Positions 8,212-15,173 of a stretch of 35,543 bases of DNA are shown here, one piece after another. The stretch is taken from positions 1 to 35,543 of the forward strand of contig JAJDTF010000040.1 in NCBI GenBank assembly GCA_022827265.1, read 5' to 3'. How positions within the stretch are numbered: position 1 is the first letter of the stretch; each line of letters opens with the position of its first letter. The DNA is from Acidimicrobiia bacterium. Its GTDB lineage: Bacteria > Actinomycetota > Acidimicrobiia > Acidimicrobiales > Poriferisodalaceae. The position numbers and the translations under genes are program-made. The notes under the pieces were generated by a model. The model was not told the origin of the DNA. It worked only from the letters and a program-made list of their open reading frames with translations, and did no database searches.

Positions 8212-8678
8212 AGCGAAGCGCAGCGAGGCGAACCATCCCGCTGGCTCAGCCTCCGAACTCGAGCATCGAGAGGCGCACTGTCTCGCTGGCTCGGCCTCCG
8301 GGCACACGCGCGGCGCAGGAACGCGGGCAGGCCACCGTCGAGCTGGCCCTGCTGCTGCCGTTCCTGGTGCTGCTGCTCATGTGCATCGTCCAGACGGCGC
8401 TGGTCGCGCGCGACGCAGTGCTGGTGTCGCATGCAGCCCGGGTGGGCGCGCGCATCGCCGCGGTGGAGCCGTCGATGGACGCCGTCCGCAAGGCCGTGGA
8501 GCATGCTGCTGCGCTCGATCCGGACCGGCTGGAGGTGGAGCGACATGTCGAGGCAGAACTGGTGCGCGTCACTGTGCGTTACCGCTCTGCAACAGAGGTT
8601 CCTCTGGCCGGTGCACTGGTCGGCGACGTCCATCTGACCGAGTCCGCGGCAATGCCCGACGAGCGCCCTGATCGCTGA
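8208..8678 (+). CDS. tadE: TadE-like pilus assembly protein (pseudopilin), start uncertain
   Basis: The TadE core is clear: ERGQATVELALLLPFLVLLL, with the Glu five residues after the predicted cleavage point, followed by a C-terminal soluble part. No ATG, GTG or TTG is available in frame between the flp stop and this core. The best candidate is CTG at 8208, which overlaps the flp stop codon (CTGA), as other pairs in this cluster overlap. That gives 156 residues with a basic leader. The leader holds an imperfect repeat, RRTIPLAQPP and RRTVSLARPP, encoded by a roughly 48-base duplication at about 8229-8325. Use of CTG is inference. Confidence 0.75.
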   Translation: MKRSAARRTIPLAQPPNSSIERRTVSLARPPGTRAAQERGQATVELALLLPFLVLLLMCIVQTALVARDAVLVSHAARVGARIAAVEPSMDAVRKAVEHAAALDPDRLEVERHVEAELVRVTVRYRSATEVPLAGALVGDVHLTESAAMPDERPDR

Positions 8679-8741
8679 GGCTGAGCCTCCGAAATTGCCG
8701 CTTGCGCATGTCACACCCATCGGGTTCAATGGCAAGTCACA

Positions 8742-8759
8742 CACCTGTAATTACAGGTG
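8742..8759. promoter_or_regulatory. Perfect 18-bp palindrome upstream of whiB
   Basis: The sequence CACCTGTAATTACAGGTG is perfectly self-complementary and AT-rich at its centre, in an otherwise GC-rich gap. It lies 63 bases before the whiB start, a normal place for an operator. GTCACAC occurs twice just upstream (8710 and 8736). A dimeric regulator is the likely binder, but which one cannot be told from sequence. Confidence 0.6.
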
Positions 8760-8822
8760 AGCAATCTCGGCTGCCGATGAGCGCAACGGACACGGACGCC
8801 GAGTTGGATTCGGGGAGGGCCC

Positions 8823-9101
8823 GTGGCATTCGCAACTGACGTAGCAGTCGAGCTACCAGCAGGGAACTGGTGGGACGAGGCCAATTGCCTCGGGGTCGAT
8901 CCCGACCTGTTCTTTCCCGAGCGCGGGGCGAGCACCCGCGAGGCCAAGGCGGTCTGCCGCGGCTGCGTCGTCAGCGACGAATGCCTCGAATACGCACTCC
9001 AGAACAGCGAGAAGTTCGGCATCTGGGGCGGCATGAGCGAGCGGGAACGCCGCCGTGTGCGCCGCCAGCGAGCCCTCACGAGGCGCGCCGCTGCCGGCTG
9101 A
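8823..9101 (+). CDS. WhiB-family iron-sulfur transcription regulator
   Basis: WhiB proteins are actinobacterial 4Fe-4S proteins that usually act by binding the primary sigma factor. The 92 residues contain the four cluster cysteines C22, C45, C48 and C54 in the C-x(n)-C-x2-C-x5-C layout. The turn motif GIWGG is at 66-70, followed by the basic tail ERERRRVRRQRALTRR. The start is GTG at 8823, preceded by GGGAGG at suitable spacing. The 18-bp palindrome upstream is the likely control site. Which WhiB subgroup it belongs to cannot be settled by eye; the motif layout is WhiB2/WhmD-like. Confidence 0.93.
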   Translation: MAFATDVAVELPAGNWWDEANCLGVDPDLFFPERGASTREAKAVCRGCVVSDECLEYALQNSEKFGIWGGMSERERRRVRRQRALTRRAAAG

Positions 9102-9169
9102 CCTGTTTCAAGCCGGCTGACCTGACTCGGCTACCGGTCTGATCGGGCACTGGTACGCTCGCGAGCGTG

Positions 9170-9364
9170 ATGGCAATCGCGCTCGGACCGCCCGAACTGC
9201 TCATCCTGCTCATCATCGTGCTGGTGCTGTTCGGAGGAGCCAAGCTGCCCAAGCTGGCGCGCTCGCTGGGCCAGGCTCAGCGCGAGTTCCGTGAGGGCGT
9301 GAACGACGAGGACAAGGCGGCCGGCGACAAGGCGTCTGGCGACATCTCGTCAAGCGACGCCTGA
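9170..9364 (+). CDS. tatA: Twin-arginine translocase subunit TatA/E
   Basis: TatA forms the pore-like component that moves folded proteins across the membrane. The 64 residues show the expected short N-terminal membrane segment (PPELLILLIIVLVLFGGAKLP), the FGGAKLPKLARSLG hinge and amphipathic helix (AQREFREGV), and a charged tail. GTG at 9167 is an alternative start. The gene stands alone, without tatB or tatC, as is common in actinobacteria. Its stop codon faces the minus-strand whiB gene 55 bases away. Confidence 0.93.
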   Translation: MAIALGPPELLILLIIVLVLFGGAKLPKLARSLGQAQREFREGVNDEDKAAGDKASGDISSSDA

Positions 9365-9419
9365 TTCAACTCGAGATCCTCGACGGAGCCTTCGAGCTGA
9401 GGTTCGGCGAGCCCAAGGC

Positions 9420-9734
9420 TCAGGCGGCGCGGGCGGCCTTGCTTGCCCGGCGGCGGTCCCGCAGGATCCGCCGACGCTGCCGCTCGGAGGTGCCGCCCCA
9501 CACGCCGTGGGTGATGTTGTTGGACAGCGCGTATTCGCGGCAGGCGTCGGCCACCGGGCACTGGGCGCACACCTTCTGAGCCACGATCACGCCGGCTCCG
9601 TCATTGGGGAAGAACACGTCGGGATCGATGTCCGCACACCTGCGGAACGCGACCCACTCCGAGGCCAGGCTCTCGGATCCCTGAGACATCTGCGGCTCGT
9701 ACACCGGATTGATCTGCAACATCACAAGAACCAA
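9420..9734 (-). CDS. Second WhiB-family iron-sulfur regulator
   Basis: The 104-residue protein has the cluster cysteines C33, C56, C59 and C65, the turn GVWGG at 77-81, and a basic tail (ERQRRRILRDRRRASKAAR). It differs clearly in sequence from the WhiB at 8823, so the two are separate paralogues rather than a recent duplication. The start given is the first ATG-like position; an internal Met at residue 5 or 16 could also serve, because the conserved part begins near residue 25. It is convergent with tatA. Confidence 0.92.
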   Translation of the reverse strand: MVLVMLQINPVYEPQMSQGSESLASEWVAFRRCADIDPDVFFPNDGAGVIVAQKVCAQCPVADACREYALSNNITHGVWGGTSERQRRRILRDRRRASKAARAA

Positions 9735-9857
9735 CGCCCCAACCAGCCAACCGGTTCCCTGATTCAGGCACTCTCATCGAATTCTCATGCGGTGCGTCAG
9801 CCGCCTGCCCAGCGGGCGCGCGTCGGTACCCTTGCGCCACCGCAAACAAGGACCACC

Positions 9858-10136
9858 GTGACCGACATCGCCACCGAAGCCGAGCAGCTCCCGCCGGAGG
9901 TCGGCATCCGCATCATCTACCTGGGCCCCGTCGCACCGCACTGGGAGATCGAGGGCATCTACGGCGACGAAGCAGCCGTCGACGAGTTCCGCCGCCGCAC
10001 CAACGCGCGCCTGCAGCTGCTGCCGCCCCACGACCCGCAATTCCGCCGCAACCGCGAACGGGTCGTGCGCGATGCCGAGCGCGAGAACTACGAGCTCCAT
10101 TGGGACCTCGGCATGCCCGAAGAAGACGACGAATAG
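9858..10136 (+). CDS. Conserved small acidic protein of unknown function
   Basis: The 92-residue frame begins with GTG at 9858 behind AAGGACC. It reads as a soluble alpha/beta protein: IRIIYLGPVAPHWEIEGIYG, a helix DEAAVDEFRRRTNARLQLL, a basic stretch (RRNRERVVRDAERE), and the acidic end MPEEDDE. I do not recognise a family, and no membrane segment or catalytic motif is visible. Upstream sequence in the same frame is not protein-like. The pstS promoter follows directly, so this gene is probably transcribed on its own. Confidence 0.65.
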   Translation: MTDIATEAEQLPPEVGIRIIYLGPVAPHWEIEGIYGDEAAVDEFRRRTNARLQLLPPHDPQFRRNRERVVRDAERENYELHWDLGMPEEDDE

Positions 10137-10160
10137 ACGCGAACAGACGCGAGTAAACCC

Positions 10161-10237
10161 GTTCACGGATTGTTCACGGCATCCGTTTCCGCCGTTCACC
10201 ACGAACCCGCGAGGCTGTCACCGTCCGTTCGTAGCGT
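10161..10237 (+). promoter_or_regulatory. Predicted PHO box array upstream of pstS
   Basis: GTTCAC units begin at 10161, 10172 and 10194, a degenerate TGTCACC unit at 10216 and GTTCG at 10227. All lie on one 11-base grid (steps of 11 or 22). Actinobacterial PhoP operators are described as 11-nt direct repeats with a GTTCACC core. The array ends a few bases before the pstS start, and a matching two-component system is encoded downstream, so autoregulation by phosphate limitation is likely. Confidence 0.75.
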
Positions 10238-10245
10238 GCGCGTCC

Positions 10246-11373
10246 ATGCGAAAGACCCCCTTGTCATCCCGCCGCGGCACGAAGCTGCTCGTGGCACTGC
10301 TCACCTCGTTCGCTCTGGTAGCCGCTGCGTGCGGCAGCGACGACGACTCGTCTGACGACGGCGCCGCCAGCGCTGCTGCGACGACAGCCGCACCGGCGGC
10401 TCCCGCCGCGACCCAGGCCCCCGCGGACGACATGGCCGACGACATGTCGATCCGCGGCTCCATCGACGTGACCGGCTCGTCGACGGTCGAGCCCGTCACC
10501 AACCTGCTGGCTGAGGCCTTCTCCGAGCAACATCCCGACGTGGCGTTCTCGGTCGCAGGCCCCGGCTCGGGCGACGGTCACAAGGCCGCAGCGGCCGGCG
10601 AAGTGCCCATCTGGAACAGCTCTCGCCAGATCAAGGACTCCGAGGCCACCGACATCAACGCTGCAGGCATCGAGTTCATCGAGTTGCGCGTCGGCATCGA
10701 CGGCATCTCGGTGATCACTGCCGCCGGCAACGACTCGGTCGACTGCCTCAACTTCGAAGACCTCTACAGCCTGGTCGGCATCGAGGCCACCGGCTTCACG
10801 TCATGGGCCGACGCCAACAGCTTGAACGCCGAGCTCGGAGGCAATGGTCCGTTCGGTGACGGCGCGCTGGAGATCTTCGCTCCGGGCGAGGAATCGGGCA
10901 CCTTCGACAGCTTCATCGAGATCGCACTCGAGGACGTGTGGGAGCACCGTGTCGAAGAAGGCCATGCCGACGAGAACTTCGCCGTGCGCCCCGACTACAA
11001 CGCTTCGGCCAATGACAACGTGATCATCGACGGCATCGCCGGCAACCAGCACAGCCTCGGCTGGGTGGGCTTCGCCTTCGCCGATGAGAACCGCGACAAG
11101 GTGAAGCTCCTGGAGGTCGACGGCGGCGACGGCTGCGTGTCGCCGACGCCTGAGACCATCGCCTCGGCCGAGTTCCCGATCGCCCGCTTCCTCTACACCT
11201 ACATCGATGCTGCGAAGGCCTCCGACCCCGCCATCAAGGCCTTCGTGGACTTCATGCTGAGCGACGAGGGCCAGACCTACGTGGTCGAGGCCGGCTATGT
11301 CAACCTCGACCCTGCCGACCTCGAGCAGTCGCGCAGCAACTGGGCCAACCTGACCACCGGCAAATCGTTCTAG
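10246..11373 (+). CDS. pstS: Phosphate-binding lipoprotein PstS
   Basis: This lipoprotein captures phosphate outside the membrane for the PstCAB transporter. From the ATG at 10246 the protein is 375 residues. A signal peptide ends in the lipobox LVAAAC, followed by an Asp/Ser/Ala/Pro linker and the binding domain. Typical PstS phosphate-binding motifs are GSIDVTGSSTVEPV near the N-terminus of the domain, and APGEESGTFDSFIE with GVDGIS-like RVGIDGISVITA in the middle. The C-terminus has IKAFVDFMLSDEGQTYV. The in-frame upstream extension crosses the PHO box and was rejected. The gap to pstC (232 bases) is unusually long and structured. Confidence 0.95.
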   Translation: MRKTPLSSRRGTKLLVALLTSFALVAAACGSDDDSSDDGAASAAATTAAPAAPAATQAPADDMADDMSIRGSIDVTGSSTVEPVTNLLAEAFSEQHPDVAFSVAGPGSGDGHKAAAAGEVPIWNSSRQIKDSEATDINAAGIEFIELRVGIDGISVITAAGNDSVDCLNFEDLYSLVGIEATGFTSWADANSLNAELGGNGPFGDGALEIFAPGEESGTFDSFIEIALEDVWEHRVEEGHADENFAVRPDYNASANDNVIIDGIAGNQHSLGWVGFAFADENRDKVKLLEVDGGDGCVSPTPETIASAEFPIARFLYTYIDAAKASDPAIKAFVDFMLSDEGQTYVVEAGYVNLDPADLEQSRSNWANLTTGKSF

Positions 11374-11400
11374 CTGCCGGCAGGCTGAGCCAACGGATCC

Positions 11401-11501
11401 GGGAAACCCTCCCTCCCGCTGATGGTCCCCCTCAGGTGCCCTCTCGCTTGCGCTCACGCGCAGCGATCGGGGTACCCGAGGGGGGCATCGGCGTGTTTCC
11501 C
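11401..11501 (+). ncRNA. 101-nt rod-like hairpin between pstS and pstC
   Basis: Four nested helices can be drawn. P1 pairs GGGAAAC (11401-11407) with GTTTCCC (11495-11501). P2 pairs 11417-11424 with 11486-11493, with one G-T pair. P3 pairs 11427-11440 with 11471-11484 (14 bp, one A-C mismatch, one G-T pair). P4 pairs 11445-11453 with 11458-11465, with one bulged T and loop TCAC. No T-run follows. It could slow decay of the pstS message or attenuate transcription into pstC, making more binding protein than permease. The function is inference; the pairing is directly visible. Confidence 0.65.
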
Positions 11502-11503
11502 AG

Positions 11504-11558
11504 GGCCTGAGCGGCCCGTGAGCCCGTACCAGATGAGAACGGGAACAGGAGCGCAACG
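11504..11558 (+). ncRNA. Candidate structured element, copy B
   Basis: This is the partner of the element at 4039-4098. It shares GAGCG-R-CCCGTGAGCCC, an ATGAGA in the loop, GGGAACARGAGCG and CAACG. Its own stem is CCCGT (11523-11527) with ACGGG (11539-11543), so bases changed while pairing was kept. A second small stem, GGGCC/GGCCC, can form at 11503-11516. It lies directly after the 101-nt rod and before pstC. I see no known riboswitch consensus in it. Confidence 0.45.
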
Positions 11559-11605
11559 CAATGGGTTCGCGATGAAACAGTTCCTGACCCGAGCCACTTC
11601 ATAAG

Positions 11606-12550
11606 ATGACGCCGCCCATGCCACAGAACACCTCCGACCTGAGCGCCGCCGACTTGCGGACGTCGGCGAGCCGGCGGGCCTGGTCGGCCGGGGCGCGCTG
11701 GGCCTTCGCGCTGGCGGCGCTCGTCACGGTGCTGGTGAGCGCGCTCATCATCTGGACGGTCGCGTCTGGGGCGTGGACCTTCATCAGCCAAGTCGCCTGG
11801 GGCAACCTGACCGAGATCGGCTGGTTCCCACGGCGGGGCCTGTTCGACCTGAGCACGCTGCTGGTCAACTCGGTGCAGATCTCCGTCATTGCGATGCTGG
11901 TGGCGGTGCCGTCGGGTTTCGGCGCCGCGATCTACCTCTCCGAGTATGCGCATCCCAAAGTGCGCAAGGTGATGAAGCCCACCCTCGAGCTGCTGGCCAG
12001 CGTGCCCAGCGTGGTGCTCGGCGTGTTCGCCATCAGCTTCATCACCCCGTCGATCCTCACCAACTTCTTCGACGACATCAACTTCTTCAACAAGCTGGCG
12101 GCGGGCATTGCGGTGGGCCTGCTGGTGATCCCGCTGATTGCATCGATCGCGGAGGACGCGCTGCGAGCCGTGCCGGTGGCACTGCGGGAAGCCTCCTCGG
12201 GCCTCGGCGCACGCAAGGTCACCACGTCCATCCGGGTGGTGCTGCCCGCCGCGATGTCGGGCCTGATGGCCGCGATCATCGTCGGGTTCAGCCGCGCCAT
12301 CGGCGAGACGATGGTGGTCACGATCGCATCGGGCGGCGGCGACACCTCGCTGTTCAACCTGTCGCTCACCGAGTCGGGGGGCACCATCACCTCCGCCATG
12401 GCGGCGCTCGGCCTCGGCACCGACCAGGTAGCCGGCAACAACCTGGCGTTCCAGAGCCTCTACTTCCTCGGGGCCCTGCTGTTCGCCATCACCCTCGTGC
12501 TCAACATGGCCGGCGACGTGATCGTCCGGCGGCTGCAGAACAAGTACTGA
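11606..12550 (+). CDS. pstC: Phosphate ABC transporter permease PstC
   Basis: PstC is one of two membrane subunits of the high-affinity phosphate importer. The 314 residues contain six predicted membrane segments, the first at about residues 31-56 (FALAALVTVLVSALIIWTVA). The PstC-typical periplasmic sequence leads to LLVNSVQISVIAMLVAVPSG. The permease coupling motif is EASSGLGARKVTTSIRVVLP, and FSRAIGETMVV is the conserved GET segment. Its stop codon overlaps the pstA start (TGATG). Confidence 0.95.
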   Translation: MTPPMPQNTSDLSAADLRTSASRRAWSAGARWAFALAALVTVLVSALIIWTVASGAWTFISQVAWGNLTEIGWFPRRGLFDLSTLLVNSVQISVIAMLVAVPSGFGAAIYLSEYAHPKVRKVMKPTLELLASVPSVVLGVFAISFITPSILTNFFDDINFFNKLAAGIAVGLLVIPLIASIAEDALRAVPVALREASSGLGARKVTTSIRVVLPAAMSGLMAAIIVGFSRAIGETMVVTIASGGGDTSLFNLSLTESGGTITSAMAALGLGTDQVAGNNLAFQSLYFLGALLFAITLVLNMAGDVIVRRLQNKY

Positions 12551-13488
12551 TGTCTGTTCTGACCACTCCTGCAGGCATCGCCACCGGCGCCGCCGATGCC
12601 CTGCGCCGCCGCCCCGGCGCCGATGTGGCCGGCTCCGCCTTCAAGTGGCTGCTCATCGGCGCCACCGTGTTCGCCACGGGCTTTTTGGCCGTGCTGCTCG
12701 CCGTGATGATCGTGGACGGCTGGGAGGTGCTGTCGGGCAACCTCTGGCACTTCCTGACTCACGGCTTCTCCCAGCGCTCCGCTGCCGAAGCCGGCGTGTG
12801 GCAGGGCATCCTCGGCAGCCTGCAGGTGGCGCTGGTGACCGGGCTGTTCGCCGTGCCGACCGGCGTGGCCACGGCGATCTACCTCGTCGAGTACGCGCAA
12901 GGCAGCCGCTTCGCTCGCATCGTCGAACTGAACATCCGCAACCTGGCCGGCGTGCCCTCGATCGTCTACGGGCTGCTCGGCCTTGCGGTGTTCGTGCAGA
13001 CGATCGACGGCTTCACCAAGGGAAAGACGGTCATCGCGGGCGGCATGACGCTGGCCGCCATGGTGCTGCCGATCGTGGTGATCACCTCGGTGGAGGCGTT
13101 GAAGGCCGTGCCAGACTCGCTGCGCGAAGCTGCCTACGGTGTAGGGGCCACCAAGTGGGAGGTCCTCTCACGCCAGGTTCTGCCTGCGGCCTTGTCGACG
13201 ATTCTCACCGGCACGGTGCTGGCACTGGCGCGCGCCCTCGGCGAGGCCGCCCCGCTGATCCTGGTGGGCGCGGCCACCGGCTTCATGAGCTTCGGCGATG
13301 CCAACGTCCTCGAAACCTTCACCGGCCCCTACACGGCATTGCCGGTGCTCATCTTCAACTTCGCACGCCAGCCCGGCGCCGATTGGGGGGTGAACGCGGC
13401 CGCGGCCAGCGTCATCATCCTGGTGCTGGTGCTGGCGGTGAACGGTCTGGCCATCTACCTGCGCAATCGCTTCGAGAGGCAGTGGTGA
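12550..13488 (+). CDS. pstA: Phosphate ABC transporter permease PstA
   Basis: PstA is the second membrane subunit of the importer. The ATG at 12550 overlaps the pstC stop codon, giving 312 residues. Motifs include GILGSLQVALVTGLFAVPTG, YLVEYAQGSRFARIVELNI, the characteristic NLAGVPSIVYGLLGLAVFV, and the coupling motif EAAYGVGATKWEVLSRQVLP. ARALGEAAPLILVGA is the conserved GEAAP segment. The protein ends with a membrane helix and IYLRNRFERQW. pstB follows after 48 bases. Confidence 0.95.
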   Translation: MSVLTTPAGIATGAADALRRRPGADVAGSAFKWLLIGATVFATGFLAVLLAVMIVDGWEVLSGNLWHFLTHGFSQRSAAEAGVWQGILGSLQVALVTGLFAVPTGVATAIYLVEYAQGSRFARIVELNIRNLAGVPSIVYGLLGLAVFVQTIDGFTKGKTVIAGGMTLAAMVLPIVVITSVEALKAVPDSLREAAYGVGATKWEVLSRQVLPAALSTILTGTVLALARALGEAAPLILVGAATGFMSFGDANVLETFTGPYTALPVLIFNFARQPGADWGVNAAAASVIILVLVLAVNGLAIYLRNRFERQW

Positions 13489-13536
13489 CCGCGCCGCCGT
13501 GACCGACCTCGACCCACAGCCCCGAACAGGTGAAAC

Positions 13537-14445
13537 GTGAATCCCGAGAAGGCCCTGATGACCGACGAGCCCGCAGCACCAGACATCCTGGCGCCATCGG
13601 AATCTCCCGCGCACACACGTATCGACGTGAGCGCGGTCGCGGCCATGGCCGGTCAGCGTGCCGACACCGAGACGGTGTTCGAATGCGGCGACATCAACGT
13701 GTACTACGGCGACTTTCGCGCCCTGCGCGATGTCACGCTCAATATCGCAGCACACGAGGTGACGGCATTCATCGGCCCGTCGGGCTGCGGCAAGACCACC
13801 TTCCTGCGCTGCTTCAACCGCATGAACGACCTCATCGAGGGCGCCCGGGTGGACGGCGCCATCAACTACCACGGCGTCAACCTGTACCAAGACGAGGTCG
13901 ACCCGGTGGAGGTGCGGCGGCGGGTGGGCATGGTGTTCCAGAAGCCGAACCCGTTCCCCAAGTCGATCTACGACAACATCGCGTACGGGCCGCGGCTGGC
14001 TGGCGTGAAGCGATCCGCGCTGGACGACGTGGTGGAAGGCTCGCTCACCCGGGCGGCGCTGTGGGACGAAGTCAAGGACCGTCTCAAGATGTCGGCCTAC
14101 GGGCTGTCGGGCGGTCAGCAGCAGCGGCTGTGCATTGCCCGGGCCATTGCGGTGCAGCCCGACGTGGTGCTGATGGACGAGCCCTGCTCTGCGCTCGACC
14201 CGATCGCCACCGGCCGCATCGAGGAGCTCATCGCCGAGCTGAAGACCGAGTACACGATCATCATCGTCACGCACAACATGCAGCAGGCCGCCCGCATCAG
14301 CGACATGACGGCCTTCTTCTCGGTGCAGGCCAACGAGATGGGCCAGCGCACCGGCCTGCTCGTGGAGTACGCGCCGACCAGCCTGATCTTCACCAACCCC
14401 GACGATCCCCGCACGGAGGCCTACATCACCGGGCGGGTTGGTTGA
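13537..14445 (+). CDS. pstB: Phosphate ABC transporter ATP-binding protein PstB
   Basis: PstB hydrolyses ATP to drive phosphate import. From GTG 13537 it is 302 residues; the ATG at 13558 is an equally possible start. The first 45 residues are a non-conserved extension, and the PstB core starts at [20 protein letters not shown]. Walker A GPSGCGKT is at 80-87, the Q-loop is in [18 protein letters not shown], the signature LSGGQQQR at 190-197, Walker B VVLMDEP at 210-216, and the H-loop in [16 protein letters not shown]. The C-terminus is the usual [14 protein letters not shown] ending. phoU follows after 20 bases. Confidence 0.96.
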   Translation: MNPEKALMTDEPAAPDILAPSESPAHTRIDVSAVAAMAGQRADTETVFECGDINVYYGDFRALRDVTLNIAAHEVTAFIGPSGCGKTTFLRCFNRMNDLIEGARVDGAINYHGVNLYQDEVDPVEVRRRVGMVFQKPNPFPKSIYDNIAYGPRLAGVKRSALDDVVEGSLTRAALWDEVKDRLKMSAYGLSGGQQQRLCIARAIAVQPDVVLMDEPCSALDPIATGRIEELIAELKTEYTIIIVTHNMQQAARISDMTAFFSVQANEMGQRTGLLVEYAPTSLIFTNPDDPRTEAYITGRVG

Positions 14446-14465
14446 TTTGCGCCACACTGCATGAC

Positions 14466-15173
14466 ATGACCGAAGAAGTACGGACCGAGTTCCATCAGCT
14501 GATGGACGAGGTTCGTGCCGATCTCGTGCAGATGGGCGGCATGGTGGCCGAGGGGATCTCGGCGGTGAGCGCCGCGCTGCTCGCCGGCGACATCGGCGGT
14601 GCCGACCAGATCATCGCCGCCGACGACGAGCTCGACCTGCTGAGCCTCGAAGCCGAGGAGAAGTGCGTGCGGCTGCTGGCGCTGCAGCAGCCGGTGGCGG
14701 TCGACCTGCGCACGATCCTGACCGACCTGCGGATGATCTCCGAGATCGAGCGCAGCGGCGACCTGGTCACCAATATCGCCAAGGCGATCGCCCGGCTGCA
14801 CGGCGTGGAGCTGGAGCCCCGGGTGCGGGGGCTGATCGACCGGATGCGCGAGCAGGCGGTGAAGCTGACGGCCAAGGCCATGGACGCCTACGCCGAGCGC
14901 GATGCGGGCCTGGCGTCGGTGCTCAACGACATGGACGACGTGCTCGACGACCTGCACAACGAGTACATCGTGTCGGTGTTCGCCTCGCACGAGCTCGGCA
15001 AGATCAGCATTCAGCACGCCGTGCAGCTCGCGGTGGTGGGCCGGTTCTACGAGCGCATCGGCGATCACGCGGTGAACGTGGCCGAGCGCGTCGAGTTCCT
15101 GGTGACCGGGGAGCTGCCCGAGCATCTGGGCGCCAATCGGGCTCGTGCCCGCCGGGAGCAGGACGAGATGTGA
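14466..15173 (+). CDS. phoU: Phosphate signalling regulator PhoU
   Basis: PhoU links the Pst transporter to the sensor kinase and damps signalling when phosphate is plentiful. The ATG at 14466 gives 235 residues, normal for the family. It is all-helical with two PhoU repeats. The metal-site-type segments are ISEIERSGDLVTNIAKAIAR in the first repeat and YERIGDHAVNVAERVEFL in the second. Its place between pstB and the kinase gene is the usual one, and the stop codon overlaps the kinase start. Confidence 0.95.
   Translation: MTEEVRTEFHQLMDEVRADLVQMGGMVAEGISAVSAALLAGDIGGADQIIAADDELDLLSLEAEEKCVRLLALQQPVAVDLRTILTDLRMISEIERSGDLVTNIAKAIARLHGVELEPRVRGLIDRMREQAVKLTAKAMDAYAERDAGLASVLNDMDDVLDDLHNEYIVSVFASHELGKISIQHAVQLAVVGRFYERIGDHAVNVAERVEFLVTGELPEHLGANRARARREQDEM

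Noticed and set aside
11504..11558. Element as a known riboswitch (cobalamin, SAM, c-di-AMP)
   Set aside because: The conserved core sequences of those classes as I know them are not present.
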